From positions 1-58,872 of the forward strand of contig JADJFA010000034.1 in NCBI GenBank assembly GCA_016708875.1: a stretch of DNA of 58,872 bases. The letters are read 5' to 3'. Each line of letters opens with the position of its first letter. Positions within the stretch are counted from its first letter, which is position 1. The position numbers and the translations under genes are program-made. The notes below the pieces were generated by a model. The model saw only the letters and a list, made by a program, of their open reading frames with translations. It ran no database searches and had not been told where the DNA came from. This document shows positions 35,600 through 44,868 of this stretch, in pieces. The DNA is from Lewinellaceae bacterium (GTDB lineage: Bacteria > Bacteroidota > Bacteroidia > Chitinophagales > Saprospiraceae).

Positions 35600-37525
35600 T
35601 TAGCTCTTCACTTCCTCAAACTCCACATCCTGCGCTTCCGTTCCAGCGCCACCCCCTGCCGGGCCGCCTGTGGCAGAACCGTATGGGTTCTCGGCTGTTT
35701 GGCCATCAGTGCCACCAGCGGCTTGCTGGGCAGCGTAGATTTCCTGACTGGCTGCGTTCCAAGCCTCCGTGAGGGCGGCCTGTGCGGTGTCGAGACGGGC
35801 GATATCCTGTGATTTGTGCGCCTCGCGGAGTTCTTCGAGTGCTTTTTCGATGGTCTCCTTGTGGTTGGCAGGCACTTTGTCGCCGAATTCTTTGAGCTAC
35901 TTCTCGGTCTGGAAAATGAGCGAGTCGGCAGCGTTGAGTTTTTCAGCGCGTTCGCGGGTCTGGCGGTCGGTTTCGGCGTTGGCTTGTGCCTCGGCTTTCA
36001 TCTTTGCAATTTCTTCTTTGCTCAAGCCTGTGCTGGCTTCGATGCGGATATTTTGCTGCTTGCCGGTGCCTTTGTCAAGTGCCGTTACGCTCAGGATACC
36101 GTTGGCGTCCATGTCGAACGTAACTTCAATTTGCGGAACACCGCGTGGAGCAGGTGGCAGATCATTGAGGATAAACCGGCCCACAGAGCGGTTGTCGCGT
36201 GCCATCGGGCGTTCGCCTTGCAAGATGTGGATTTCCACCTGCGGCTGATTGTCTGAAGCCGTAGAGTAGGTCTTCGATTTCTTCGTTGGCACGGTTGTGT
36301 TCGCTTCAATTACCACGTCGTAGATATTGCCCATGGTCTCGATACCGAGCGAAAGCGGGGTCACGTCGAGCAGCAGCACGTCGCTTACTGCACCGCTGAG
36401 TACGCCACCTTGTACGGCTGCACCAATGGCCACTACTTCATCAGGGTTCACCGAGCGGTTTGGCTTTTTGCCAAAAAACTTCTCGACTTCCTCCTGAATG
36501 CGCGGGATACGGGTGGAACCACCTACGAGGATCACCTCGTCTACTTCGTTTGGCTTCATGCCAGCGTCTTTAAGTGCTTTGCGGCAAGGCTCGAGCGTAC
36601 GTTGTACGAGCGCGTCCGTCATTTGCTCAAATTTGGCGCGGCTGAGTTTGACCACCAAGTGTTTTGGCACTCCATCTACTGCGGTGATATATGGCAGGTT
36701 GATTTCGGTTTCCGCGCTGCTCGAAAGTTCAATTTTAGCTTTTTCAGCAGCTTCTTTCAGGCGTTGGAGCGCCATCGGATCTTTGCGGAGGTCAATATTT
36801 TCCTGGCGTTTGAATTCGTCGGCCAGCCATTCGATGATGGTTTGGTCGAAGTCATCGCCACCCAGGTGTGTGTCACCATTGGTGGATTTTACCTCAAAAA
36901 CGCCGCCGCCGAGATCGAGGACCGAGATATCGAAGGTACCACCACCCAGGTCGTACACAGCGATTTTCATGTCTCTGTCGCGCTTGTCGAGGCCATAAGC
37001 CAGGGCTGCTGCGGTTGGTTCGTTCACGATGCGTTTTACATCAAGACCTGCAATCGCGCCGGCTTCTTTGGTTGCCTGGCGCTGAGAGTCATTGAAATAA
37101 GCCGGAACCGTGATGACGGCTTCCGTAACGCTTTCACCGAGGTAGTCTTCGGCTACTTTCTTCATTTTTTGCAGGGTCATGGCGCTGATTTCCTGCGGGG
37201 TGTAAAGTCGTCCGTCAATATCAACACGCACGGTGTCATTGTCGCCTTTGACAACTTTGTAAGGTACGCGCTTGATTTCAGAAGTGGATTCGCTATGGCG
37301 CATCCCCATGAAACGCTTGATAGAAGCGACGGTGCGCGTGGGGTTAGTGATGGCCTGGCGTTTGGCGGGTGCGCCGATTTTGCGCTCGCCATTGTCCAAA
37401 AAGCCGACTACCGAAGGGGTAGTGCGTGCGCCTTCATCGTTCGGGATCACGGTAGGTTCGTTGCCGACCATGACGGAGACGCAAGAGTTGGTTGTACCGA
37501 GGTCAATGCCTATTATCTTTCCCAT
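35600..37525 (-). CDS. dnaK: Chaperone DnaK with an internal TAG codon
   Basis: Hsp70 chaperone. ATPase-domain signatures are intact: GIDLGTTNSCVSVM at the start, DLGGGTFDISVLD and VGGSTRIPRIQEEV; the substrate domain follows (NRSVGRFILNDLPP). At 35897-35899 the codon after LIFQTEK reads TAG where homologues have glutamine (CAG); beyond it the frame continues normally (LKEFGDKVPANHKET) to the C-terminal EFEEVKS-like end (stop 35600). Thus a single C-to-T change splits a 641-codon gene. It may be a sequence error or a recent mutation; the C-terminal lid would be lost. grpE and dnaJ are not adjacent. Confidence 0.92.
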
Positions 37526-37753
37526 GTTTTGCTTGAATTGTATTTAGTGATTGCCTGCCTGCCGGTAGGCGGGGTTTATTGGTGATTGGTGGATTGGTGA
37601 TTGCCCCTCCTACGGCAAGCCTTCGGCGGGTAAAGGAGACTTATCAATCGTTGTGCCATGCAAGGAAATCTGACGGAATGGCAGAATCAATTGACCTTAA
37701 AAAGTAAAAATTTGTCAGGAAATTGTAGCGTCGTCTGGCAAAGCGGCATATTT
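37526..37753. other. Intergenic region upstream of dnaK
   Basis: No gene. Contains the word CCTGCCTGCCGGTAGGCGGG (37552), a TTGGTGATTGG word array (37568-37605) and an imperfect CTCCTACGGC palindrome (37607-37640). No clear heat-shock element or promoter. Confidence 0.55.
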
Positions 37754-38651
37754 CTATTTCAAGCGCGCCACCATAATCCCTGTCTGACCCGGCTGGGTGA
37801 TTACATACTCCGGGAGCGGCTGCTTGGAAATAATCACTTTTTCCCAAGGGAAGAAGCGTGCATCAAGTGAATACGCCCGTTTATTTTAACAGCAAAGCCT
37901 TGGTGAGCAATGTCCAACTCTGGTTTCCAGGCAGTAAGCGACACAATATCGCCTTCTTGTATAAGGTGTTCCATCTTAGCTATCCGTGCTTGCGGGATGT
38001 AAAACCATTGGTGTGCGTTGATCCTGCGCTCCGCCATGCGAATGGCGCGAAGGTTATCGGAGTTCTTAATTTTGGGATACTTGGCTGGTCGAGCCGAGAT
38101 GTAACCGATTTTTTTTCGGTAAGGGATGCCACCCATTTCCTCTGTGAGGTCTTGGAGTATGCCGCGCTTTTCATTTTGCAACAACCAGCCTGTGAAATAA
38201 TGGATGCGCGAACCATAGCCGTTCACATTGCCGCCCCAATACCTAAGTTCCTGTAAATGTGCTTTGTACGACTGAAAATCGCCCGGCTCGGCGAGCGCAA
38301 TGGCTAGACTGTTTTCCATAAACGTCCAACAATCCAACTCACAAAGGTTGACGGCCAAACACTCTTCTGCGCTGCGGTCAAGGCAGCCGTTCACATAAGG
38401 CGTCCCTAAAAAGTGCGCGCCACAGCAAGTGTTTTGGAATGGAGCGTGGTTTCCGTTAAAGCGGTTTTTTGTTTTTCGAGGAAGAGCAGGGAGTCTGCGC
38501 CTCCTATTGTTGTGAAACAAGACCTATGAGGTTTTAAAAACCTCATAGGTCTCAAAGCCAAACTTGATGGCTCTATAGATACTACATCAAAACCAATCCC
38601 TGAATAGAAAGAAGTTGCAAACAGAAACGGGAGCATTAAAATGCCCACCAT
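37754..38651 (-). CDS. DUF1460 (N-acetylmuramoyl-alanine amidase-like) protein, two frameshifts
   Basis: A secreted NlpC/P60-like fold of the DUF1460 family, proposed to cut peptidoglycan. Motifs in the restored frame: FLGTPYVNGCLDRSA, VNLCELDCWTFMENSLAIALA (catalytic Cys region) and IHYFTGWLLQNEK. The start at 38651 gives a leader, MVGILMLPFLFATSFYSG. Two one-base contractions break it: an A5 run at 38408-38412 and a T5 run at 37838-37842; with both restored the protein ends PGQTGIMVARLK at 37754. A 33-nt palindrome (38520-38552) encodes residues (RPMRFLKPHRS) between leader and mature domain. Confidence 0.78.
38520..38552. repeat. 33-nt palindrome inside DUF1460 gene
   Basis: Perfect inverted repeat, arm AGACCTATGAGGTTTT, one central A; 11 codons long, frame kept open. 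Sister of the intergenic palindrome at 31027. Confidence 0.92.
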
Positions 38652-38743
38652 CCCGATCCCGACTCCGTTGGGATGAAACTTTTGAGAAGTTGGAAAAGTC
38701 CAATATGTGTTTGTTTCCTTCACAAGTACCTCATTTTCAAGTT

Positions 38744-40048
38744 CTAAAACAACAATCCTGCCAAGGTGGCCGACAGGTAACTTGCCAAAGTACCGGCAGT
38801 AAGCGCCCGGAAAGCCAATTTTGCCAAATCGGCCCGCCGGCTTGGCTCTAACGCGGAAATGCCCCCAATTTGGATGCCTACCGAACCAAAATTTGCAAAA
38901 CCACAGAGCGCGAAACTGACGATTGCAATGGTTTTTTCAGAAAGCAATTGACCTTCAATAATCGGTCTGAGCTGTAGATAAGCCACAAATTCGTTGGCCA
39001 CCAACTTCGTGCCCATAAGGGCGCCAGCCTGTGGTGCTTCGTGCCAGGGAACGCCCATTACGAATGCAAAACCCGAAAAAAGCCCGCCGAGGATGCTGTT
39101 CAGTCCAAACTCAGGGAATCCAGCGAGTCCTCCCGCAGCACCAAGTATGTAATTGATAAGTGCTATAAGTGCCAGAAAACCGACCAACATGGCCAATACA
39201 TTGAGGCCGACTTTGAGGCCATCGGTGCAGCCGGCCGAAATGGCGTCCACGATATTTGAATGTTGTTTACCTACTTTCAGTTTCACAACACCTTGAGTCT
39301 CAGATTCTTCAGTTTCGGGCCACATAATTTTAGCAATGGCGAGCGCACCCGGTGCAGCCATAATACTGGCAGCAATGAGATATTCAGCCTTTACGCCAAA
39401 CGCAATATATGCTGCCATCACGCCGCCTGCAATACAAGCAAAACTGCCCGTCATGGAGGCCATCAGTTCCGACATGGTCATACCCTTCAAGTAGGGTTTG
39501 ATCATAATCTGGGCTTCCACCTGTCCCACAAAAGCACTTGAAATATTGCTCAAAGCCTCTGCACCGCTCACTTTCATGATGTAATTCAGCCCTTTGGCGA
39601 GTTTTTCCACAATCCACTGCATGAGGCCAATGTGATAAAAAATATTCACCAGGCAGGCTACAAAAATGATGGTAGGGATGATTTTGAAAAAGAAAATGAA
39701 CCCGCTTACGAAGACCGGGTCGCCGAGGCCGTCTATGCTCCAGGGCTGTGCCCCTACTGTTTTTTCTGTGCTTTCAACGACCTTTCCAAAGGCTTTGTCG
39801 TCGGCCAAAATGCCAAAAACAAAACGGGCGCCTTCAACAGAAAAATCCAAAACCTTGGTGACAGCTTTGCCCAGCCAACCGAAAATGGCCTGACCGACTG
39901 AGGTTTTTAAAATAAAAACCGCCAACCCAGCCTGCAACAAAAGGCCCATGCCCACGGTGCGGTAATTGATGGCTTTGCGGTTGTTGGATAGTAAGAAAGC
40001 GATTCCAAGAATGACAACGAGGCCGACGAGGCCGATAAGACGGTTTAT
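38744..40048 (-). CDS. nupC: Concentrative nucleoside transporter NupC-type
   Basis: Na+- or H+-coupled nucleoside importer. Family signatures: VGQVEAQIMIKPYLKGMTMSE, GGVMAAYIAFG, LVANEFVAYLQL and CGFANFGSVGIQIGG. An ATG at 39955 gives 403 residues, but the family N-terminus extends further: the frame upstream reads RLIGLVGLVVILGIAFLLSN then NRKAINYRTVGMG, with no ATG, GTG or TTG in frame. I place the 5' end near 40048, where ATA precedes AACCGT; the start may be a rare codon or have been lost to a GATTCGATT-type word repeat that begins there. Divergent from udk, sharing the control region. Confidence 0.85.
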   Translation of the reverse strand: MNRLIGLVGLVVILGIAFLLSNNRKAINYRTVGMGLLLQAGLAVFILKTSVGQAIFGWLGKAVTKVLDFSVEGARFVFGILADDKAFGKVVESTEKTVGAQPWSIDGLGDPVFVSGFIFFFKIIPTIIFVACLVNIFYHIGLMQWIVEKLAKGLNYIMKVSGAEALSNISSAFVGQVEAQIMIKPYLKGMTMSELMASMTGSFACIAGGVMAAYIAFGVKAEYLIAASIMAAPGALAIAKIMWPETEESETQGVVKLKVGKQHSNIVDAISAGCTDGLKVGLNVLAMLVGFLALIALINYILGAAGGLAGFPEFGLNSILGGLFSGFAFVMGVPWHEAPQAGALMGTKLVANEFVAYLQLRPIIEGQLLSEKTIAIVSFALCGFANFGSVGIQIGGISALEPSRRADLAKLAFRALTAGTLASYLSATLAGLLF

Positions 40049-40051
40049 GAT

Positions 40052-40236
40052 TTTTCGATTGTTATGATTATTCGATAGGTGCGATTGATTCGATTCAGAC
40101 GATTGCAGGAATTGTCTGATAAATCCGCCGAAATGTACGAGTTCGCTTTTGATTGGAGGGAATTTTGGGCGTTGTCCTATTTTCGCCTTTCCCCAATCGA
40201 GTCAATCGCAACAATCGAATCAATCAACCCAATTCA
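40052..40236. repeat. GATTCGATT word repeat with inverted arms between nupC and udk
   Basis: GATTGTTATGATTATTCGAT and GATTGATTCGATTCAGACGATT on the left; CCAATCGAGTCAATCGC and AATCGAATCAATC on the right. The arms are complementary and end at the starts of both divergent genes. Confidence 0.8.
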
Positions 40237-40859
40237 TGAAGCCATACCTTATCGGAATTTGCGGCGGAAGCGGAAGCGGCAAAACGAGTTTCATCCGTCG
40301 TTTGCGCCAATCCTTTTCAGAAGAACAAGTGTGTATCGTCTCGCAGGACGACTACTACCTGCCCCGTGAGCAGCAACACCGCGATCCCAACGGCGAGCAA
40401 AATTTTGACCTTCCAAAGTCAATTGACAAAAAGAGGTTTCGACAAGACATCGAAAAACTCATGGGCGGCGAATCCGTCACCATAGAAGAGTATGTCTTCA
40501 ATAACCCCGAGGCGAAGCCTAAAATCCTGGTTTTCAAGCCCGCTCCGATAATTATTGTTGAAGGACTTTTTGTTTTTCACTATAAAAAAATTGCGGCACA
40601 CCTCGACCTGAAGGTATTTATCAATGCCAAGGAAAACCTCAAGGTGATTCGCCGCATTATGCGCGACCAGGTGGAGCGCGGCTATCCACTCGACGATGTG
40701 CTGTATAAATATCAGCACCATGTGCTGCCTTCTTACGAGCGGTTCATTTTGCCTTATAAAGAAGAAGCTGATGTGGTGGTGAATAACAACCAGGATTTTG
40801 AGCGTGGCCTGGAGGTGCTGGAGGGTTTTTTGAAGAACAAATTGTCTCTACTTTTGTAA
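40236..40859 (+). CDS. udk: Uridine kinase
   Basis: Phosphorylates uridine or cytidine with GTP/ATP in pyrimidine salvage. The Walker A loop is ICGGSGSGKTSFI at the N-terminus; SQDDYYLPREQQH and NFDLPKSIDKKRF are the uridine-binding segments; FKPAPIIIVEGLFVFHY contains the family glutamate; RIMRDQVERGYPLDDVLYKY follows. The start at 40236 is chosen because the frame before it is made of word repeats. It is divergent from nupC: uptake and phosphorylation of nucleosides from one locus. Confidence 0.9.
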   Translation: MKPYLIGICGGSGSGKTSFIRRLRQSFSEEQVCIVSQDDYYLPREQQHRDPNGEQNFDLPKSIDKKRFRQDIEKLMGGESVTIEEYVFNNPEAKPKILVFKPAPIIIVEGLFVFHYKKIAAHLDLKVFINAKENLKVIRRIMRDQVERGYPLDDVLYKYQHHVLPSYERFILPYKEEADVVVNNNQDFERGLEVLEGFLKNKLSLLL

Positions 40860-40863
40860 TTGG

Positions 40864-42009
40864 ATGAATTTTACACCCGCCCAAGCCCTCTACACCCGCC
40901 CTTTCCTGCTCCTTTGCATTTCGCACGCCCTCTTTGCGGGCAGTTTCAACATGATGATCCCGGAGTTGCCCTCTTATCTCAGCTCGCTTGGCGGAGCAGA
41001 GCATAAGGGTCTCATCATTGCACTTTTCACACTTACGGCGGGACTTTCGCGGCCATTCAGTGGCAAACTTGCGGACACCATAGGAAGGCTCCCGGTAATG
41101 TACATCGGCACCTTTGCCTGTGTCTTTTGCGGCCTCTTGTATCCCCAATTGGCCTTTGTGTCGGGCTTTTTGGCCTTGCGGTTTTTCCATGGTTTTTCAA
41201 CAGGTTTCAAGCCCACCGGCACCTCGGCCTATGTGGCAGATATTGTGCCCGATGGTCGGCGCGGGGAAGCGATGGGTACACTCGGCATTTGCTTCAGCAT
41301 TGGCGCCAGCGCATCGCCGCCTTTGGGAAGCTGGTTGGCCAAACAGTACGACATCAACGCGATGTTTTACGCCTCGGCCACACTTGCGGTGCTTTCGATG
41401 CTGATTTTGATCAAATTAGGAGAAACCCTGCACGAAAAACAGCCCTTTCGTTTTTCCCATTTGAAAGTCGGCAGGCATGATGTGTTCGATCCCAAAGCCT
41501 TGCCTGTAGCAGTTGTAATGATTTGTTGTTACATAAGCTATGGCGTCATACTTACTTTAGTACCCGATTTGAGCGATAAAGTGGGGGTGGAAAACCGAGG
41601 CACATTCTTTACTATTTTCACACTGGCGAGTGTTACTCCGCGATTTTTTGCAGGTAAAATATCAGACCGACTGGGGCGTGTGCCTGTGCTGAAAGCTTCC
41701 GCGATTCTTATCGCCATCGCCATGTTTGCATTTGCTATGGCAGAGTCAAAAGCCATGCTTTACCTCGCTTCGGTATTATTTGGTCTAGGGAATGGAGTAT
41801 TTTCTCCTGCCATCAATGCATGGACGGTGGATCTCGGCGATCCGGGCCGAAAGGGCCGCGCTTTGGCAACGATGTATATTTCTTTGGAAATCGCTATTGG
41901 AGGCGGAGCGTTGATAGCGGGCTGGTTTGCAGGCCATTTGGCCGGGGTTTTTTACTTCGCCGCAGCGACGAGTTTGTTGGGCTGGGTGTATTTGATGTGG
42001 CGGAGGTAG
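40864..42009 (+). CDS. MFS transporter
   Basis: A 381-residue major facilitator with about twelve hydrophobic segments. The loop 2-3 motif reads GKLADTIGRLPVMYIG and its second-half counterpart is GKISDRLGRVPVLKASA, both with the Asp-Arg-x-Gly-Arg pattern. The closest general match is the drug-efflux (DHA1) branch, but the substrate is unknown. It begins 5 bases after udk, so it is likely co-transcribed. Its start reads MNFTPAQALYTRPFLLLC. The next convergent gene is separated by an inverted word repeat. Confidence 0.8.
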   Translation: MNFTPAQALYTRPFLLLCISHALFAGSFNMMIPELPSYLSSLGGAEHKGLIIALFTLTAGLSRPFSGKLADTIGRLPVMYIGTFACVFCGLLYPQLAFVSGFLALRFFHGFSTGFKPTGTSAYVADIVPDGRRGEAMGTLGICFSIGASASPPLGSWLAKQYDINAMFYASATLAVLSMLILIKLGETLHEKQPFRFSHLKVGRHDVFDPKALPVAVVMICCYISYGVILTLVPDLSDKVGVENRGTFFTIFTLASVTPRFFAGKISDRLGRVPVLKASAILIAIAMFAFAMAESKAMLYLASVLFGLGNGVFSPAINAWTVDLGDPGRKGRALATMYISLEIAIGGGALIAGWFAGHLAGVFYFAAATSLLGWVYLMWRR

Positions 42010-42115
42010 TTGTTTGATGTGTTTGAAGGGTTTGAAGGGTTTGAGTTGTTTGAATTGTCGGGCCCGCTTCAAACAACTCAAACCCTTCAAACAACTCAAA
42101 CCTTCAAACCTTCAA
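42008..42115. repeat. GTTTGAAGG word repeat with inverted arm
   Basis: GTTTGAAGGGTTTGAAGGGTTTGAG on the left and the reverse-complement CTCAAACCCTTCAAAC on the right. The right arm runs into the 3' end of the flavoprotein gene and contains its TGA stop and last codons (LKV). Confidence 0.85.
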
Positions 42116-43339
42116 GCCCGCCATCGCCCGCCCAGCCAGCCAGCCGCCCGTCCAGGCGGCCTGAAAATTAAAGCCACCCGTGATGGCATCAATGTCCAAC
42201 ACCTCGCCCGCCAGAAAAAGATTCGGGCAAATTTTGCTTTCAAATGTCTTGAAATTCAACTCTTTGAGCGACAAGCCGCCTGCTGTCACGAATTCTTCCT
42301 TGAATGTGCTTTTGCCCGTGATTTGAAATTGCGCTTCTGAGATTTGCATGGCTAGTGCCTGGAACTCTGATTTCGCCAAATCGCCCCAACGGCGTTCAGA
42401 ACCGATGTCTGTGGCTTCAATGAGTCGCTGCCAGAGTCGGGTCGGAAGTCCAAAGAGCGGGTTGGATTTCACAAGTTTTTTCGCGTTTTCGATTTTTATT
42501 TTTTGAAAAGAAAGCAATACGCCCTCCATGTTTTTTTCAGGTAAAAAATTGATTTCCAAGGGGAATTTATAATACACTTTGTTCAAATCTCTTGCGCCCC
42601 AGGCCGAAATACGCAACACTGCCGGACCGCTCAATCCCCAATGTGTCACCAACAGCGGCCCATCTGCGGACAACTTTGTACCGGGAATGCGCAGAGAAGC
42701 CATTGGCACCGACACACCCGCCAACTCCCGCAAACGAGTATCCTTTGTGTTAAAGGTAAACAGCGAGGGTACAGGTGACACAATATGGTGTCCGAGTTCG
42801 CTCAGCCACTCCCAAGCTGTGGAACTGCTTCCAGTAGCAAGCATGATTTTGTCAAAAACTTCTGAACCGATTCGCCAGCGATGGAGTTGTGGCACACCTT
42901 CAAGGTGTGCCACAACTGTCGCAGGCTCTATTTTTTCCACTCTTGTACTGGTCAAAACCCTGACACCCGCTTGGTGTGCCGCACGACTGAGGCAATCTAT
43001 AATTGTTTGAGAATCATCGGTAATAGGGAACATTCGCCCATCAGCTTCGGACTTTAACCGCACACCACGTTGCTCGAACCAGGCCACTGTTTGCTCGGGG
43101 CCGAACTGCATAAATGGCCCCAACAACTCACGACTACCGCGTGGGTAATGCTTCACCAATTCGCGGGCATCAAAGCAGGCATGGGTAACATTGCATCGGC
43201 CGCCGCCGCTTACACGTACTTTTTCGAGCACTGATTTTCCCCGTTCAAAAATGGTGACACGGCAGGCCGGATTGGCTTCTGCACAAGTAATGGCCGCGAA
43301 AAAGCCCGCCGCTCCGCCGCCGATGATGGCTATGTTCAT
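42104..43339 (-). CDS. HI0933-family FAD-dependent oxidoreductase
   Basis: A 411-residue flavoprotein of the HI0933/BaiN family. The dinucleotide-binding loop is IAIIGGGAAGFFAAITCAE at the N-terminus; VRVSGGGRCNVTHACF is the family signature; VAGGLSLKELNFKTFES precedes the C-terminal ITGGFNFQAAWTGG FAD-contact motif. Function: oxidoreductase of unknown substrate (some members act on bile-acid-like or other hydride acceptors). A 33-nt palindrome at 42885-42917 encodes VVAHLEGVPQL in a loop before WRIGSEVFDKIMLATG. The last codons are supplied by a word repeat. Confidence 0.88.
   Translation of the reverse strand: MNIAIIGGGAAGFFAAITCAEANPACRVTIFERGKSVLEKVRVSGGGRCNVTHACFDARELVKHYPRGSRELLGPFMQFGPEQTVAWFEQRGVRLKSEADGRMFPITDDSQTIIDCLSRAAHQAGVRVLTSTRVEKIEPATVVAHLEGVPQLHRWRIGSEVFDKIMLATGSSSTAWEWLSELGHHIVSPVPSLFTFNTKDTRLRELAGVSVPMASLRIPGTKLSADGPLLVTHWGLSGPAVLRISAWGARDLNKVYYKFPLEINFLPEKNMEGVLLSFQKIKIENAKKLVKSNPLFGLPTRLWQRLIEATDIGSERRWGDLAKSEFQALAMQISEAQFQITGKSTFKEEFVTAGGLSLKELNFKTFESKICPNLFLAGEVLDIDAITGGFNFQAAWTGGWLAGRAMAGLKV
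42885..42917. repeat. 33-nt palindrome inside HI0933-type gene
   Basis: Perfect inverted repeat, arm AGTTGTGGCACACCTT, one central C. Eleven codons, in frame, in a surface-loop-like segment. Confidence 0.92.
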
Positions 43340-43412
43340 AGGAGCGAGCGCAAGTTTAAGCCTGCGAAATAGGTTTGGAAAAAGACAACAGACAAGCAGG
43401 GGAGGCTCAATA

Positions 43413-44672
43413 TCATGTGGGCAAAGATAGCCCTTTATGCCTTTTTTGTGTATTCAACGCAATAGCCTTGGCCGCTTTGATCGGAATGGCGACGCATTTT
43501 TTCTCCATGTAGCCGAGCATTCGATGTATCAGGTCTTGGGCCTCAGGAGCGAGTTGCTCGAATTCCTTGTCAAAAACTTCCTGGATAGCGCGGTTTTTTA
43601 CCGCCTTTACTTCGTCGGGGATGTGCGCGAGGGAACGCTCTACCTGACGTTCGTGCCAGCGCTCGCGAAACATCAAAACGCGCTGCTGAATAAGGCCTTC
43701 GGCGCGGTCGCGTTCTTGTTCACGATAGGCGAGATTTTCGTTGGCGGTTTCTTTAAGACTTTCTATTTCAATGTATTGCATTGGAAAAGTCTCCACCGTT
43801 TCACGCGATACATTGTGCGGGATGGAAAGATCTACCACCACTTTTTTCCCGGCTTCCTTGGCTAAAAGTTCGCGATAAAGGGCCGGGGTAATGATAGCCT
43901 GAGTGGCTCCGGTGCATACCACGAGCGCGTCAAATCCTTCCGAATAATAAGCCAGTTCATCCAGGGAAAATGCCTGCCAGCCATTTGGATTAGCCAGGTT
44001 TTGGGCTTTTTCAAAGCTGCGGTTGAAAATCGTGACCTTGGAAAACTTAGATTTTATCAAAAACTTGGCGAACAAGGCATTGGTCTCGCCAGCGCCGACC
44101 ATCAGAATGCGCGCATCAGGTCGGAGTCCGGTTTTCAACATCTCGCCAAAAGCGAGGGCTACAACGGAAAGTGCTCGGCGGCCAATCCCTGTGTGGGTGT
44201 AAATTTCTTTTGCCGTCTCGATGGTGAAGCCCATCAGCAGGCGAAGGTGATCGCCCGTGAGATTCCATTCGCGGCTTTGGTCGTAGGCTTGACGAATCTG
44301 GCGGATGATCTCGCGCTCCCCCACCACAAGGCTGTCCATCGAAGCTGCTACTTCGAACAAGTGGGCTACAGCGGCAGTACCATGCAAGAGGCGCATTTGT
44401 GCGGCGGTTTTTTGGGCCACAAATTCAGACAAGTCAGGCCGGAGTACGGCGAGCATTTGCTCCGCAATATTTTGATCTACAGGGTCTTGCGTATAAAAAA
44501 CATAGCTGACCCGGTTGCAGGTAGCCAGATAAAACAACTCTTCCCAGCCCATTTCGGCTTTCAGGTTTTGAAGTGCAAAATCTGCGCTTTCGCCAGGCGC
44601 GATTGCATGCGCCAGCATGTCCAGCGAAGCATCGCGATGGGTCAGAGTGAGTATGTGGTAACCGTCAAGCAT
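43413..44672 (-). CDS. hemA: Glutamyl-tRNA reductase
   Basis: First enzyme of C5 heme synthesis: reduces glutamyl-tRNA to glutamate-1-semialdehyde with NADPH. The catalytic cysteine lies in FYLATCNRVSYVFY; SMDSLVVGEREIIRQIRQAY is the substrate-loop signature; ILMVGAGETNALFAKFL binds NADPH. The C-terminal dimerisation helices are present (AVKNRAIQEVFDKEFEQL). The start at 44672 gives MLDGYHILTLTHRDASLDML. A complete gene of 419 residues, transcribed divergently from the small gene at 44869. Confidence 0.92.
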   Translation of the reverse strand: MLDGYHILTLTHRDASLDMLAHAIAPGESADFALQNLKAEMGWEELFYLATCNRVSYVFYTQDPVDQNIAEQMLAVLRPDLSEFVAQKTAAQMRLLHGTAAVAHLFEVAASMDSLVVGEREIIRQIRQAYDQSREWNLTGDHLRLLMGFTIETAKEIYTHTGIGRRALSVVALAFGEMLKTGLRPDARILMVGAGETNALFAKFLIKSKFSKVTIFNRSFEKAQNLANPNGWQAFSLDELAYYSEGFDALVVCTGATQAIITPALYRELLAKEAGKKVVVDLSIPHNVSRETVETFPMQYIEIESLKETANENLAYREQERDRAEGLIQQRVLMFRERWHERQVERSLAHIPDEVKAVKNRAIQEVFDKEFEQLAPEAQDLIHRMLGYMEKKCVAIPIKAAKAIALNTQKRHKGLSLPT

Positions 44673-44840
44673 GATTCTGATAATCCGATTTTTTGAGCAA
44701 AAGCGTTGCAAAAGTACCTTAGTGGTTTTCAGGCTCTGTCATGCCTTTGTAAAGGGCGGGGGCAGCGGGAAATTTGGAAGATATCTACATAGGGAATGGT
44801 TTTTCAAATACCGCACAGTTCTGCGTTGCAAACTTTGACC

Positions 44841-44848
44841 TATCTTTG
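44841..44848 (+). promoter_or_regulatory. -7 box TATCTTTG
   Basis: Matches TAnnTTTG, 20 bases before the ATG at 44869. Confidence 0.45.
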
Positions 44849-44868
44849 TTCGACTAAAAACATCGCTC

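Noticed and set aside
36410..37585. Long 391-codon open frame antisense to dnaK
   Set aside because: A codon-bias shadow of dnaK; long antisense frames are common opposite conserved GC-biased genes. No motif.
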